Source: Antedon mediterranea (taxonomy: Eukaryota > Echinodermata > Crinoidea > Comatulida > Antedonidae). Taken from it: a stretch of DNA of 64,000 bases. Positions 1 through 12,950 of the stretch are shown in pieces. The position numbers were made by a program, and so were the translations under genes. Positions within the stretch are counted from its first letter, which is position 1. Each line of letters opens with the position of its first letter. The stretch covers positions 22,036,001 to 22,100,000 of the forward strand of contig NC_092674.1 of NCBI RefSeq assembly GCF_964355755.1, written 5' to 3'. The notes below the pieces were generated by a model. That model was not told the DNA's origin. It searched no databases and saw nothing but the letters and a program-made list of their open reading frames with translations.

Positions 1-3000
1 GCATTTATACATATTTATATAGCTATTTTCTGTGGTTGAGGTTATTCGATGTAGTATTTGTTTCTGTTTGTAAAAGTCATTTTGATAATATTTTGTCAAT
101 TATTCTTCATTATTATCTATTAGTATACATTCTCGCATACTTTTGTATAAGGTCTAACGCATCTGAATGTAGGTATACCGAGGTTGAGTAAATGTTATGG
201 TTGATTTGATAATTATGACTGAACCGCCTTTTAATAAAATACACAATTACTAGACTTCTAGCTATCTAGACTAGTAAACTATTTTGTACTATATTTTACA
301 TAGAACTACCAGCAAGCATTTTGATTTGTGTTTAAAACTGTCATTGCCTTAGTAAGTTCTTACCTGAGTTCGGTTCCCACTTGGATGCAACGCAACGACT
401 TAGACACAATGCAAGCGAGTTGACCAATCACAAACGTCAGTTCGGATCAGGGTGTTTCGAAACTAGAGACCCGATACCAGAGACCCGATACCCAATACGA
501 AAAGGGAGACCCTACTATACAAAAAGGGAGACCCCACTATACGAAAAGGGAGACCCTACTATACGAAAAGGGAGACCCACTATACGAAAAAGGAGACCCC
601 ACTATACGAAAAGGGAGACCCCACTATACGAAAAGGGAGACCCCACTATACGAAAAGGGAGACCCCACTATACGAAAAGGGAGACCCAGATATACGAAAA
701 GGGAGACCCCAAATATACGAAAAGGGAAACCCAAATATACGAAAAGGGAGACCCCACTATACGAAAAGGAGACCCCAAATATACTACGTAGCCTACTTGT
801 GCTTCGTCCAAGTCGGATCCAAGTTTAGGCCTACAGTAAAGAAGCTATTATGAAACTCGTAAGGTTGTTCTATAACATGTTGAATGTTGATTTGGCAAGG
901 TGGTTAGTTTTTAATTAATTTTACATCATGTAGTGAATTCCATTTGATAATACGTCAAGGGGGAATTGATTACGTTTATATTATTTCCATCTAAGATTTT
1001 TAATTTTAATAACGAACAAACGAGTGACGGTAGTCGGGTTCAGATGTGTAAAAATGAAAATTAGTTAATATTTATTTCAATGTTAGTACGTACTTTCCTC
1101 TGTTTCAATGTTGGTGGTAGAACTATGTGTTCTTCGTATGATATATTTGTAAATTCAGGGACATTGACCTCTTATCCCAGAAAGGAATGAGAAACTTAAA
1201 GTAATTCCAAATTAGTTGGTATTTGTAATATTCAAACAAGATAATAGTCTTACCTTTTTGTTTTGGCATTGGTTGCACTGAAATACATCCTCCGTCTACT
1301 GTTTCTTCGCTTTCCCTGTCTAAAGAAAGACATGAATGTACCCTTACCAATACGAGTGTGTTAAATATCATATGCAGTATCACGTCATTTGATCCCAAAT
1401 TCATCCCATTTGGAATTCTGTATACCCTCTTCTGACAATATACAGTATCTATTCTTCAACAGCGTTATGCCACCTAGCTTTTAGGCCGATAGTACATGAT
1501 ACCAATGCTTTTCTATGAGCAGACACGATACTGTAGGATGGTTATTGTCACATGATACTGTATACGAATTGGCTGTGTAGATTGACATATTTTATTCCAT
1601 ATAATAACTATCTTGGAGAATCTCATCTATGATATTCAAAGTTACCCAGTCAACTTATTATTCCTATGACTAGTGGTGAAAATGATATCCCTGATAAATA
1701 ATAATTTATTACCTTCATGTACCGGAATCAAGTCAAATAGTTTGTCTGAAAAAACAAAAAACACAGTAATAGTCGTAATCAAGTCCATATAGTTCTTAAA
1801 CATAGGTAGTTTACGCCTTTGTTTGTTTCTTTTTTTTAAAACATACTATTTCATTAGTTGTGGCTCCATCTTCAGTTGTCTGTCGCTTAGACTCAATAAA
1901 TATCATGATATTTTCAATCATAATTTTATTCATTTATGGAAAAGAAAGCAAGTAGCAGAAGTTAGATTAACAGAAATGTAACTATGGTACCTGTGTCTTC
2001 ACGAGCCGTATCTTCTCCATCCGCATCTCCGTCTTTAAAAAAAAAACCAATGCAAAACTGTTTTAGTAATCTTATATTATACTTTCGTAATTATTTGATT
2101 GTAGAAACTTAAGGTAACATCTTACACGTCCTATCAATATATTAGGTCGGGTAATATTGCAGAAAAATTGAACAATAATGGATGATTAATACAGAATTAA
2201 AGAATTGATGCATGCAGAAACAGCATTCTCCGGCAATTGATAATAGAAAGAGCTATTTACACCATTTAAAATAAAGTTAGAAAAGGACACGATTACGATT
2301 ACGGTTTAGGTGCTCGTTTGTACCTAATGCTATACACTTACAATGCTATACACTTACAAAGGTAAAATGTAACCGATAATTTTTATCTAATTTTAACAAT
2401 TTTTAGCCTCTTAACTTTTTGTGTGTGTTTTTGTAAATTGTATTTTATAGTCTATATCGTGCCTAGCTTACCTGTATAAACCGACAATAGCCCGTGCTCT
2501 CAAGAGGGAGGGCTTAGATACGAAAGTGAAAAGTTCCTAGAACACCCCTGCATTATAATGGACCCGTCCGCAACCACACCCTCATGTGGGAACGTACCAA
2601 CGTACCACCGTCATCATTTTCTTTCGTAACGTGAGAGCGTTACGTCGTATGATACCAAGTGTTAGGATTGTACACTGTACTACTGGTTTGTGTATTTTTG
2701 TATTTTGCCAGTTTTCAAATCACATTTCTGTTTTTTAAATGGACAATAAAGTATATATGACTATGACTACTATGACCACTACTTTACTCTTGATAAAGAA
2801 AAAAAGAGAACGTATGCTAAATATACTGTAGGTGTGCAAGGTCAGTTTTTAATAAATTAATGTACTCTTGAATAAGTGAAATAATGAGCTAGCATCGAAT
2901 TTTCCGCCTTTGGCTATTATAAATACCAATACCTTTGAATTTTATATAGCGCCCTTTATGGTGTTGTGCATTTTTCAAAAACATTTTAGCGCCCACTAAA

Positions 3001-4272
3001 AGTGCGGATATGATTTCGTAAAATCTCCTGATATTTCATTTGTCCAAGTTGTTTATAGTAAGAAGACGACTTCCATGACATGGACGTTAGACGTAGGATT
3101 TAGTGAAATGAACGATGGTGTCCCCTTAATAGTGTAGTAGACTTAATATACGTGAATGGTGTGTGTGTTTTCAATGAGATACGAATACTATGTATACATA
3201 CCTTTTTGAATAACCAACGTTTTCAGCCCATCTAAAAAGAAGGTATTATAATATACACACATTAATTAAAGCTACAATATCTCGAAAAATATGTAACAGA
3301 AACATATGAATTTATTTAGCTAATACACGTTAAAGGGCATTAGTTGAAGTCCGTTTATCATAATGATCAATTCATCACGTCATTCACTTATGAAAGTGGT
3401 GACCACAGTAGACCATGTTATTTATTTAAATAAAAATTAATGTTGATGGCTGGGAGGTTGGAAGTGTGGTAGATGTAATGTCTATTTGTTAAAAAATCAG
3501 CAAACCATCATTAGTAGCTATGTTCCAATGACCCAATGCAGAAGTGTGAACTTCTTGTTTGGTTGAAACATTATAGTATGAAAATTATGTCATGTGAAAC
3601 AATACTAATTGTCAACCGATTCTCGGTACTGTACATCAATTTCTCAAGTATCATAATTAACTTTAGCAATACATGTATCGGCTATTATCTAATGCTCATT
3701 AATTAATACAACCTATATTTTTAACAAGTCATACCTTTAATTATTGACTTAGATTTTCCACTGAGACGATCAGCAAACCTGTTCAAATCCTTTCGTGTAA
3801 CCAAGAAGTCATTTACTTCTAAATATAATACTAAATCCCACAAATCTTTAATCTCACTGTTTTGCGTTTGAGAGTAAAACGCACGTGCCTCGAAGAAATC
3901 GCCGCCAGCGTCTGCATTTTCTATTCCTCTAAAGAATATACTTCGGTACGGTTTTAATCCCACGCCTTTGTGTAAAGACGATGGATCACCCTGAGATAAC
4001 TCATTCAGTAGATCTTGAACATAACCCAATTGCGTCAGCTCACCGATATCCTCAAAAAGTTTCAACTTGGTGGAGGAAGCAACAACTTTGTTTTGTTCCC
4101 TGTATTTTGCAAGTTCACCCAACAAATCAATTGCAGTAACTGAGTTGTTTTCCAATGTCGAGTGAGAAATGTAATCGGATAAGAGAAATTTTAACTGTTT
4201 TATGTTATCTCCTTGGAAACTCTTACCAAACTCTGCTGAAAATTCTTTATATTCAATGTCAAAATTAGCCAT
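1..4272 (-). CDS. Gene A: tandem death effector domain protein (caspase-8-like N-terminus), 3' end outside the window
   Basis: This is the 5' coding part of a death-pathway adaptor or initiator caspase. The first coding exon (4272-3735) starts MANFDIEYKEF directly after a splice acceptor (TTTCTAG|AACT-ATG) and encodes two DED-like modules. DED1 is about residues 5-92, with LKFLLSDYI, DLLGELAKY and a QDLL near the RxDL position. DED2 is about residues 107-172, with YRSIFFRGIE, LWDLVLYLE and DLNRFADRL. Small phase-1/phase-1 exons follow at 3231-3202, 2032-1991, 1745-1713 and 1319-1254, all open and flanked by AG and GT; they encode an acidic linker. No caspase catalytic exon appears before position 1, so the rest lies to the left. 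The neighbours are caspases with the same phase-1 layout, so a DED-DED-caspase is most likely; a FADD- or FLIP-like protein is the alternative. Exon reading is direct; the DED assignment rests on pattern similarity. Confidence 0.65.
471..785. repeat. Minisatellite, 22-bp unit
   Basis: About 13 tandem units of ACTATACGAAAAGGGAGACC plus one or two C, with small length changes and ACT/AAAT variants. The 136-codon open frame through it is a by-product of the repeat. It lies in an intron of gene A. Confidence 0.9.
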
Positions 4273-5126
4273 AGTTCTAGAAAATGTATGTATATGAATA
4301 TTTAGTTATTGTTGAATTCCACCTTGATATTCCATCACACTTTAATATGAAACTATGCTTTTTCTGATACCTGATACTATGATCTATAGCATATTATATG
4401 TTAATAATGAACACCTATAGTATAGAGAATCATTATTGAATCGCAGACCGGAAAATGGTAATTGTACGCTTGTGTAATTGTGCTTCCCCCTAGTGTTCGA
4501 GTTTGCGCATCAGCCAAGTAATATTTTATTTTAAGCAAAAATATTAGTAAATGCTAACCCTGGACTCTAACTTTTATTATTAACATCTTTATTTAAAATG
4601 ACTACTAGAAATATCGATAATTGGCAATTTGTAAATATAATTGTTATTGAACTGAAAAATATTTCATCCTCGCGATATCAGGATTTTCCTCCATTGCATT
4701 ATTTTAGTTAATTTTTAAGTGTATGACGTCTGAAGTCTACTGGTAAAAACGAACGGCAAAACGCCACTCAACAAATTCTCAAATTCGGGAGTATGATTGT
4801 TTGTCGAATTGTCGCATGCACTAATCCTGAATAATACGTCATAGGGTATCAGTGAACATTGTAGACGTGGAAATAGAAAAGTCTCTTTTTTGGGACGACT
4901 GCCCATTATCTTTGGTCATGTTTTTCCTTTAACTGTAACATATTGCCTGATTATGTTGGCGCCTTTAACACTCATGGATGGAAAGTAGGAAAAATTAAAG
5001 CATCATTTAGCGATATAAAACGGTTCATATTCTACCTATTATACCGTTGTATCATTTACAGATATTTAGATTATTTAGATAGGGTTTTATATAGAATATA
5101 ATAATTATTATTATTACAAATAAAAG
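3736..5126. other. First coding exon and leader intron of gene A: no further features outside the exon
   Basis: Positions 4273-5126 are AT-rich intron between the ATG exon and the leader exon. I see no other gene, RNA or repeat in it apart from the MITE that follows at 5127. Confidence 0.6.
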
Positions 5127-5377
5127 TTAAAGATATATTGTCCCCCTGAAAAATAATTATTAACGAAATTTTTGTTGAGTATGCCATATGTAACATAATA
5201 GTATAATCGACCACTTTGACCAAAAATTGGATCGAAAAAACTGTAATTTAAAGCAAATAATGGTCCAATTGGCTGCCAGCCAATGTTTTTTTTTGTTGAA
5301 TTTAACCATTTATTCTGTCATTTTATCAGTGAAAATATAAGTTGTTTTCGTTTTTTTGGAAGACAATACATCTTTAA
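5127..5377. mobile_element. TTAA-flanked MITE, copy 1
   Basis: TTAA-AGATATATTGTCCCCCTG at the left and GACAATACATCT-TTAA at the right form terminal inverted repeats with TTAA target sites, as in piggyBac- or Kolobok-type elements. It lies in the leader intron of gene A. Confidence 0.7.
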
Positions 5378-5633
5378 AGTAAAACAATATAATTTGTCAA
5401 TCAATTGAAAATACATTTCGTTATTTTATTTATCGACATTTTGTATTGTAGGTCAAGTAAGTCGAAATCGGCACACAATTTTGTTCATGATTGTGGCGCT
5501 TTTGTGATTTATTGAATATCGGATACATTGCTCCCTTTGCTTGTCATAAACAAATTGTTTTTGTCCATGCCTTAATTGCCTCTCAAATACGATGTATTAG
5601 TATTGTTATAAAATAAAAAAATAATTAGTTTAC

Positions 5634-5790
5634 CTTCTTTGATGGAGAAACAGCAAAATGTGTTTAGTTATTATAACTTCGTTTCGTTGTAAGGAAATTA
5701 CAATAACACCTCTCACGTCATAGTATACAATAGCAAAAGGAAACTATTATTAATAACGACTTCCTCTTTCAGACAAAATACATATTTTTG
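5634..5790 (-). promoter_or_regulatory. Leader exon/promoter block of gene A
   Basis: This is a copy of the conserved block found upstream of every caspase-type gene here. On the minus strand it ends in a donor (GAAG|GTAAAC at 5634) and carries a CGAAACGAAGTT segment. Further upstream it has a dyad GGAAG...GTTTCC around 5735-5765. The coding exon at 4272 has a matching acceptor just before its ATG, so this is probably the non-coding first exon with part of the promoter. The transcription start is not known. Confidence 0.45.
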
Positions 5791-5999
5791 TCATGACTTT
5801 GAAACAAGAAAATCAAAAACCAGTAATAATAGGCATGCGTAACGCATTAGTATAACGTTATTTATAACACATAATGTTGTTGTCAAGTAACGTTTTAATA
5901 ATTTGCCTTGTCTAAAAATGTAAGGCGTTTACGTAAATAATCATATACACGCACATTTCTCTCACACGTTGGTCCTTTTTCTTCCTGTGCACATAATTG

Positions 6000-6374
6000 T
6001 TATTTATTGGAATAAACGCCCGGGCCATTTACTGTTCATGAGTGGTTTTAGTGGCATTTATTCGAGGGAGGCGTTTATTTTTTGGGTCTAATATGATAAC
6101 ATGTATAATCAAATAAATACCCCCTAGATAAGACTACAACATAATTAATATCTAGAATACATAATTGTATAAACAATACTTGATACATTGTAGACATGTC
6201 AATCAATTGATTCTTCTACAAATAATACACTATTGCGTGACGCACAGGGCGTTTATTCGAGGGACGTTTATTCTAAATGATATTATATGGGGGTGGGTGG
6301 GGGCGTATATTAAAAAATGTTGTTTATTCAAATCGGCGATTTTATTCACAGCCGGGAGTTTATTAGAATAAATA
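6000..6374. mobile_element. MITE-like element, GGCGTTTATT family
   Basis: TTATTGGAATAAACGCCCGGG at the left and CCGGGAGTTTATTAGAATAA at the right are inverted. Internal copies of GGGCGTTTATTCGAGGGA occur at 6061 and 6248. There is no coding capacity. Confidence 0.55.
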
Positions 6375-6607
6375 AGGTAATCTCACATTTGAAACCAGCA
6401 TTAGTAAACAGATATCAAAAGACCATGAATAGGCCTATGTAGTTACATGTCGAGCCTTTTTTCCAATTCCATAGGGTTTTTTTAAGTTGCAGTGAAAAGT
6501 GACAGGTCAGCGTAGATACTTACATCAAAGTATAACATAATAGTAAGACAATATTTCACTTTAATAAGCTACCAATAATTTAGAGTAAAGTTGATCTGAA
6601 TACGGCT

Positions 6608-7016
6608 TTACCACGTTGAAACACCGGTTCTCGTCAGATCACCGAAGTTAAGCCACGTTGAGCTTGGATGGGAGACCATCTGGGAATAACGGGTGCTGAA
6701 AACGGAGCTGGGGTCCCGTTAGGCATTTGAAATCAGCACTGCTGACTCTTATGGCAGCCCCTGCATCTAGTATCTGCCTCAGACCTCTGGTCAAGGTGGG
6801 CACTGGACGAGAGAAGCCCTTGATCAATGTTAGGACCAATCAAGGTGCTTTAAACAGTCCTGGCTTTGTTTGTATCAAACCTGTTAGTGGATGTTGATGC
6901 AGGCTGAACTTTACTCTTTTCCTTGATTGTCTATGACGGTTCCGGGTTATACAAAAGTATGGTTGTGACGTCCGGCCGGAATTTCTGTAATACTTATTGC
7001 CTAATAATAATAATGG
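6608..7016 (+). repeat. 5S rRNA-derived SINE (SINE3-like)
   Basis: The head reads CTCGTCAGATCACCGAAGTTAAGC...GAGCTTGGATGGGAGACCATCTGGGAATA, which is 5S rRNA with its first part and a central piece missing. An unrelated body of about 310 bp and an AAT-repeat tail (7002-7014) follow. It is not a functional 5S gene. Confidence 0.65.
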
Positions 7017-7019
7017 CAA

Positions 7020-7538
7020 CTTCCCATACTAACCAATGACAACAGGTCTTGTAACTGACGCCAATAACAGATGGATATCACCTCCGCTACCCGTGGGAAC
7101 TGGGATATGCACTGCACTCCAATTATAAGGGAATGTTTTTTATGTCTATTTTTGGAAACTCGATAAAACAATTTTTTAACGGTATAAGAAATTGATACCA
7201 ATTTACAGGTGGTTGTTTACCGTAAAAAAACACAATAAATTTGCGCACTACTTTTTAATTTACCGTGATTCTTTATTTTAAAATTGTTTTTTTTTTAATT
7301 CAATGCAACAGGTCACCGTAAATTATAACATAATAATAAAAGAATCTATCGTTAGTCAAATACCAACTACTAGTTTAGGGTAAAGTTACAATTCATTTAT
7401 TTAAAACAATACTATATTTATCTAGTTCAATATTAATGCATACAATATTCGTGAATTAAACCTTCCACAACAACATAATCTAAAAGTGTAACCATGTTTA
7501 TTTAATCGAAAGTTAATCTGTTTGAACATTATTATACC
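7020..7538. other. Intergenic, between SINE3 and gene B stop
   Basis: AT-rich with no coding signal. A candidate polyadenylation signal for gene B (AATAAA on the minus strand) lies at 7502-7497. Confidence 0.5.
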
Positions 7539-9651
7539 CTAAGGAAAGTACAGAGCTTTTCTTAAAGTGTACCGGGGAGCTGGTACCCCGGAGTTGGACT
7601 GCTGGCTTACTTCGGCATTCACAAGTGTTAGAATATCTAAAATGTGATCGGTTTCATGACGCTCTTCCAAAGCAAGTGCCAGGTTTCTAATAAAATAGGA
7701 ACCATGTTTTTTGCACCTATACGAAACAGATAGAGGTACCGCTGAGGTTCCGAACAGGAAATCGGCGTCTTCAGGTATGTCTTCCTTTGCATCTTCCTCT
7801 ATGTTTTGTAATCGACACGCTTGTACAAAGAATACCTTTGGTTTGCTGTGAAGACTTTTACACTTATTTATATTGAAGTTGCTGGCCAGGTCTAAAAGAT
7901 CACAAGTTTCCCCGTCACTACCATAAATCAGGTCGCATTGACCGTAAGACAAGATACAGCAAACAAAGCAGTCAAAGTATGAATGATCCTTGCTTTGCAT
8001 TTCTGTCATAACATCCTTCATCTCTTGTGCACTTAGATTGTGTCTAACATCAACATGGAATCCTAACTGATTAAAAATACGGTCCAGATAAGCTGTTGAG
8101 AAAATGATATTCAAAGAATACTTTTTTAACAATTTGTTTTATTGTAGAATTGCAACAGTTTGAATGGTGATCAAGTGCATTCTTGCAGCGGCAGCACAAT
8201 TTTTAATCACCATTTTCAGTCGACTCTACAGCTCACTATGTTGGTCGGCTGGTCGGTTGGCGGGTAGATCAGCCGATAAACACTAACTTGAGCACGCGAC
8301 TGCAGCCATGTAATGACTTTGTTTAAAAGTTAAAACGTATTTTCTTATGTACACTTATTGTATAAAGTATAATCAATATTGCCACTACGGTATACTCATA
8401 CACCACCAAAAAAAAAAAAAAAACAACAAACAAACAAGAACAACAAACACACACAAACTTAGAAACTATTCCGCTTTACCTTCATCAACTTCAGAGCCAG
8501 TTCTTTCTTTCAATCCGTCATCTTGAAACATAATGTTGTTTATAATGAGGCATATCCCACGTGGATTGTTAGTCATTTTGTATTTGATCCTGTCTGGTAA
8601 AAAACACATTTAAACCAAATACATTATTATTCCTTCTTTCGAGTTGTTCTTTATTGGTAATTCAAATTTAGTAGTAAATAGATTTAGCAGTCTATTAATA
8701 ACATCCATTCATTCCTGGCATTTATTTAAGTGATTATAAAAACAATATAAATTTAAAAATAAGAAAAGATAAACAATGAAATGAAACTAAATGAAGAAAA
8801 AAATCACTTCACATTAAAGCTATATTCTATTTTACTAGCCATTTTTTTTAAAACAAAATCATTTGATGTATAAATACAAAATCAGCGTAGCATAGAGGTA
8901 ATTTAAGATGGGTTTATAATGAAATATTATAAAAAATGTTAAAACCTTCTTTTTTTTAAACAGGGCGCTTCAAAATATATTTGAGTCAACAATCTGTTTT
9001 GAAGATTTGACTTAAGTTTTGATAAGGCTTAAGTATGAGGTCAACAAGTGGACACAATTTGTTTATAATATCCAGTTTCATAACACATTTTGTACATACA
9101 TAAAATACATTTTTCCCCAATTGGCCTTACAAAATGAACATTTAACGGAAATGTACAAAATACATTGCATCGATTTGATTATCGACATTTTTAATAAATT
9201 CTATAAGGAAGTATTATAAAATTATTGCCAGTTTAGTTAATTATAACATTTGACATCCTCGAGTGAAAAATTGTACCAGTAATTATCGTCTTAACTTAGT
9301 TGATAGATTTATAATAGTCTATGTGACTTCAATAATGTGATTGATCAAAATTGCATCACATAACTACTGTACGTAATAATTTCTTGAGGAAGTTTATAAA
9401 AGAGGACATAATACCCGGTATACCGTCACTGGATTGATTACACCCAATACAAAACATTTTGTAAAATAATTGTTTTTAAATTATAGTCTAAAATGATATA
9501 AGTCGTGTAATAATAACATAACTCAGAACAGATATTGTTGTAATATCAATAAAACTGTATGGATATGAAGAATGTTAATAGGCTTAGATTACATAACATA
9601 AAACATATAATAATAATAATAATATAAATATACTATTTTACCTTCTTGCAT
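7539..9651 (-). CDS. Gene B: short caspase-like protein with catalytic His replaced by Tyr
   Basis: Three exons join in frame to 225 aa: 9651-9642 (start MQE), 8593-8480 and 8092-7539. The p20 start exon has KYKMTNNPRGICLIINN and an ERTGSEVD with the S1-pocket Arg. The last exon has DCFVCCILSYGQ, QACR, DFLFGTS, SYRCKKHGS (second S1 Arg) and the C-terminal TLRKALYFP. In active caspases the residue before that Gly is the catalytic His; here it is Tyr91, while Cys134 is kept. There is no CARD or DED. The start is placed in the small exon because a leader exon with a donor lies at 12642 and the same arrangement occurs in gene D. The protein is probably an inactive or poorly active decoy or regulator. 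A possible AATAAA lies at 7502-7497. An ATG further upstream cannot be excluded. Confidence 0.75.
8215..8345 (+). repeat. GGTC-repeat family element
   Basis: CGACTCTACAGCTCACTATG, a short GGTCGG run, then AACACTAACTTGAGCACGCG and CTGCAGCCATGTAATG. The same order occurs at 32890, 51232 and 51615. It is intronic in gene B. Confidence 0.6.
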
Positions 9652-10039
9652 CTTGGGAGAATTGATCAACACGTCTGACAAAAAGAATATCAAGAATAAT
9701 TATATGATTCTTTCCTTTTCCAAGATGTTCGACCTGTAAAAAAAACCGAAACGAGTTTGCATCAAGCTTAAGTATATTTTTGCTACTCGGAGACTGCGGC
9801 AATTAACAAACTCATAGAATAATAAATAAAGACGCATACAACATAAGTTCTGGCTTAAATAGTTTAATTAGTAAATGAACATTCACCCATGTAAAACTGC
9901 ACATAAAAGTCATAAGCAAATAGAAGTTAGTATAGAAATAATTTTCCAATTCTAAGTAAAATAAAAATAAAAATGTGTTGGTTAATCGCAAAAATACGCA
10001 AAATCTAACATAGCTCTTCAATTATAAATCACATCATGC

Positions 10040-10425
10040 CCATTTTTTCACCAGTTAGTCGTTATCGCACGACATATAAAAATGCATGTGCGAGTCGTTC
10101 ATCGCACGACATATAAAAGTATATGTGCGGGTAATGTCTGTGTCGTTTATATCTTCCTACAAGAGGATTTATGTATGGGCCTTGTCTTCGACTAAGGCGA
10201 AAGTAAATGTGCTAGTCGTTATCGCACGACATGTAAAATTTGTGTGCGAGTAATTAATCGAACGACATGTAAAATTCGTGTGCGAGTCGTTAATCGCACG
10301 ACATGTAAAATTCGTGTGCGAGTCGTTAATCACACGACATGTAACATTCATGTGCGAGTCGTTAATCGCACGACATGTAAAATTCGTGTGCGAGTCGTTA
10401 ATCGCACGACATACAGTATAATACA
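10040..10425. repeat. Minisatellite with 36-bp hairpin-forming units
   Basis: The unit is approximately GTGCGAGTCGTTAATCGCAC followed by GACATGTAAAATTCGT, in about nine more or less complete copies. GTGCGA and TCGCAC inside each unit can pair. An AT dinucleotide run follows at 10506-10537. It lies between gene B's coding exons and its leader exon. Confidence 0.85.
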
Positions 10426-10954
10426 AGAGTATAATTATGTGCAGGTAATGTTTGTGTCGTTAATGTTTTCCTACGAGAGGACAACATATAAAAGTATACA
10501 GAAATATATATATATATATATAATATATATATATACGGTACGTATAAAGTCGAAAAAACTTGTGTTAAATCACAATGGCGGCCGAACAGTTGGCCCTCGT
10601 GTAAACTGGAATCACACCAGTAGCCTGGACACACCCTAAAATACACTCACGTTACCACACATAGCCTACAGTACATAGGTAGACTTTCCATACGGAAAGG
10701 GCTGTATTTGTAGTCGTGGTAGTTATGAGTAACTGAGTTGCATCGCATAAGGTGCCGGATTGTTAGAAAACTTACTTGTAAAAATGTTGTCGTGTTAGGA
10801 TGGAAATCGGTGATGGAAAATAAGAAAAGTTGTCTTCAACTTAATGTGATCGTGTTAACAGAGAGGGTGCTTGATCAAAGAGGTCGAAAACCCGCCCTCT
10901 CAGTTCTCAAAATAGAATTGTGTTCCCAGCCCAATTCTTGATTATATTTTCGCT

Positions 10955-11225
10955 ATTTTTTTTTTTTTTTTTTTTTTTATTTAGGCAAATTGCCAAGGAT
11001 AACCATAAGCGAATTCATTCACTATCCTTCTTAAAGGTGGCAATCCATTCACGAGACAAACATATACACACGATGCTCTACATTAACAAAGTCTTATTAC
11101 AAGTCTTTGGGAGTGGAGTAATTTGGTCCTTAGAAAAAATCCTGACATGTGACGGGACTTGAACCCAGGACCCTTGGATTGGCAGCCAAGCATCGTAACC
11201 ACCAGGCCACAACTCCACTCCACTC
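10955..11225 (-). repeat. tRNA-derived SINE
   Basis: On the minus strand, GGAGTTGTGGCCTGGTGGTTA (A box), then GGGTTCAAGTCCC (B box), a body of about 150 bp and a poly-A tail (the T run at 10956-10980). This order is typical of tRNA-derived SINEs. Confidence 0.75.
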
Positions 11226-12139
11226 CACTATTGATTTGACATGCTTTATGGAAAATTGATAAAGAATAGAACAGATTATTTAGAAAGTGTAACTATGAAA
11301 AGAAGGAACTTATATTTTATAAATGATGAAGTTCCTTCTTATCATAGTCAAAGAATACCTAAATAATTTGTATATTATACTACATTGTTTAGCTATTTTT
11401 TAAAGAGGGATTTTTTATTTGTTTTTGTTTTATGCAAAAAACAAAGCATGGACAAAGATACAGATGTATATTAAATGTTAATGTATTAACGAGATTCTCT
11501 TTTTTGTGACTGCATGTTTTCAAACATTTATTTTACAGTGAGCACTAATATTCGTGAAGACTCTGCACATTTATATTTCTTGCTTTAGAATTGAAACAAA
11601 ATATACACTGAAATATAAAGAACACAGTATGCCTATTAACTTTTTCTACCTTCTAATATAAATGCTGTATAATGTAATTTAGTCTAGGCACTATACATAT
11701 ATTTATAGAGTTGTGTCTACTGCATTGTACTATAATACTGTACTATCTTTTTGATTACCCAACCTTAAAATCGTTATAAAGGTACCTGCTATATATACAG
11801 TTGGTTTTGTAAATAGGAGTGAGTTTTAAGCGGCACGTGTATGTATGTCCGAATTTTGTTTGAAAGAGCATTCCAAGACAAATTAGAAAGAGGAATTGAG
11901 TTTATTGATTCACAGACAAAAACACATTTTTAAATTCTATTAATTTAAAAAACAGGATGTTATTTATTAATTAAAAAAATGAGTGAGCAAAGTAGAGAAC
12001 TTGAAATTGAATTACCTTTCAAGAAGTTTTTGTTAATTTAAGGGATGATGTTTAGCTCAAACGAGAATCACAATAAGTAATCAAAATTAGTTTCTTTTGA
12101 TTTATCTGAATTTTCAGTTTTTAAGTGTTTATTTATTGC

Positions 12140-12420
12140 AAAGGAGTGGAGCTGTAGCTTGGAGTGGAGCTGTAGCTTGGTGGTTAACGTGCTTGCCTTC
12201 CAATCCCAAGGTCCCGGGTTCAATCCTGACCTAGTGCAGGGTTCAATCCTGACCTAGTGCAGGGTTGTAACTCATGACTCTTTCAACTCCACTCCCTAAG
12301 CCTCAAATGAGACTTAGTTTATAAGCACGATAAATTATTAAATAGTTTATCCGTCCTGTAATTGGCGAGTTACTCGCTGTTGGATGAGTATGAAGAAAAA
12401 AAATTCGGAATAAAGATTTA
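12140..12420 (+). repeat. tRNA-derived SINE with internal duplications
   Basis: GGAGTGGAGCTGTAGCTTGG is repeated twice, followed by TGGTTAACGTGCTTGCC and GGGTTCAATCCTGACC (B box), itself duplicated. It is related to the SINE at 10955-11225 but in the opposite orientation. Confidence 0.7.
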
Positions 12421-12641
12421 GTTGTAGTGTATTTTCATTTACATTTATAAATTTGATAAAAGTAAAAGTACTTATTAGTAATTATAAATCGGGTTACACC
12501 AAAATTATATTAAATGGCATGCCATCAACAAAATAATAATTTAAATTTTCTCCATTGTGTCGCCTAAATACTGCTTTATTATTATATTATTACCGTATAT
12601 GAGCTGTGTAAGTATAATTATAATAAGGAAAAATATTTTAC

Positions 12642-12870
12642 CTTTTTTTGTAGACAAATTGTGTTTTTAGATATAGGACTGATTTCCACTTCGCTGCGTT
12701 TGATAAAAACAATAATTACTGAACACCCATCACATATATATATAATATTAAGGAGGAAATAAGATAATAATAGTTTCCTCTATTTTAGAATAAACATATG
12801 TATGTATGGCTGGATTTAAACCACAGAAATAGAACCAGTAACTAGGATTCAGTGTGACATGCGCACTGGC
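12642..12870 (-). promoter_or_regulatory. Leader exon/promoter block of gene B
   Basis: The minus strand ends in donor AAAAAG|GTAAAAT at 12642. Shared elements are a CGCAGCGAAGTGG segment near 12695, a GGAAACTATTATTAT...TTATTTCC dyad near 12765, and GCCAGTGCGCATGTCA near 12865, the last nearly identical to the block before gene E. It is probably the untranslated first exon plus promoter of gene B, spliced to the acceptor at 9674. Confidence 0.45.
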
Positions 12871-12950
12871 ATATAAATACATTTTGTAAAAAGTATTTGG
12901 TTATGGCCTATTTTTTGTTTTTGTTTTTTAATTTCATATAATGTAGACTA

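Noticed and set aside
471-785. CRISPR-like repeat array
   Set aside because: Units are contiguous with no unique spacers, in an intron of an animal genome.
381-791. 136-codon open frame on the plus strand
   Set aside because: It follows the 22-bp minisatellite; the protein is only the repeat translated.
6608-6705. Functional 5S rRNA gene
   Set aside because: The first part and a central segment of 5S are missing, and a SINE-like body with a tail follows.
10244-10639. 131-codon plus-strand frame
   Set aside because: It reads through the 36-bp minisatellite and an AT run.
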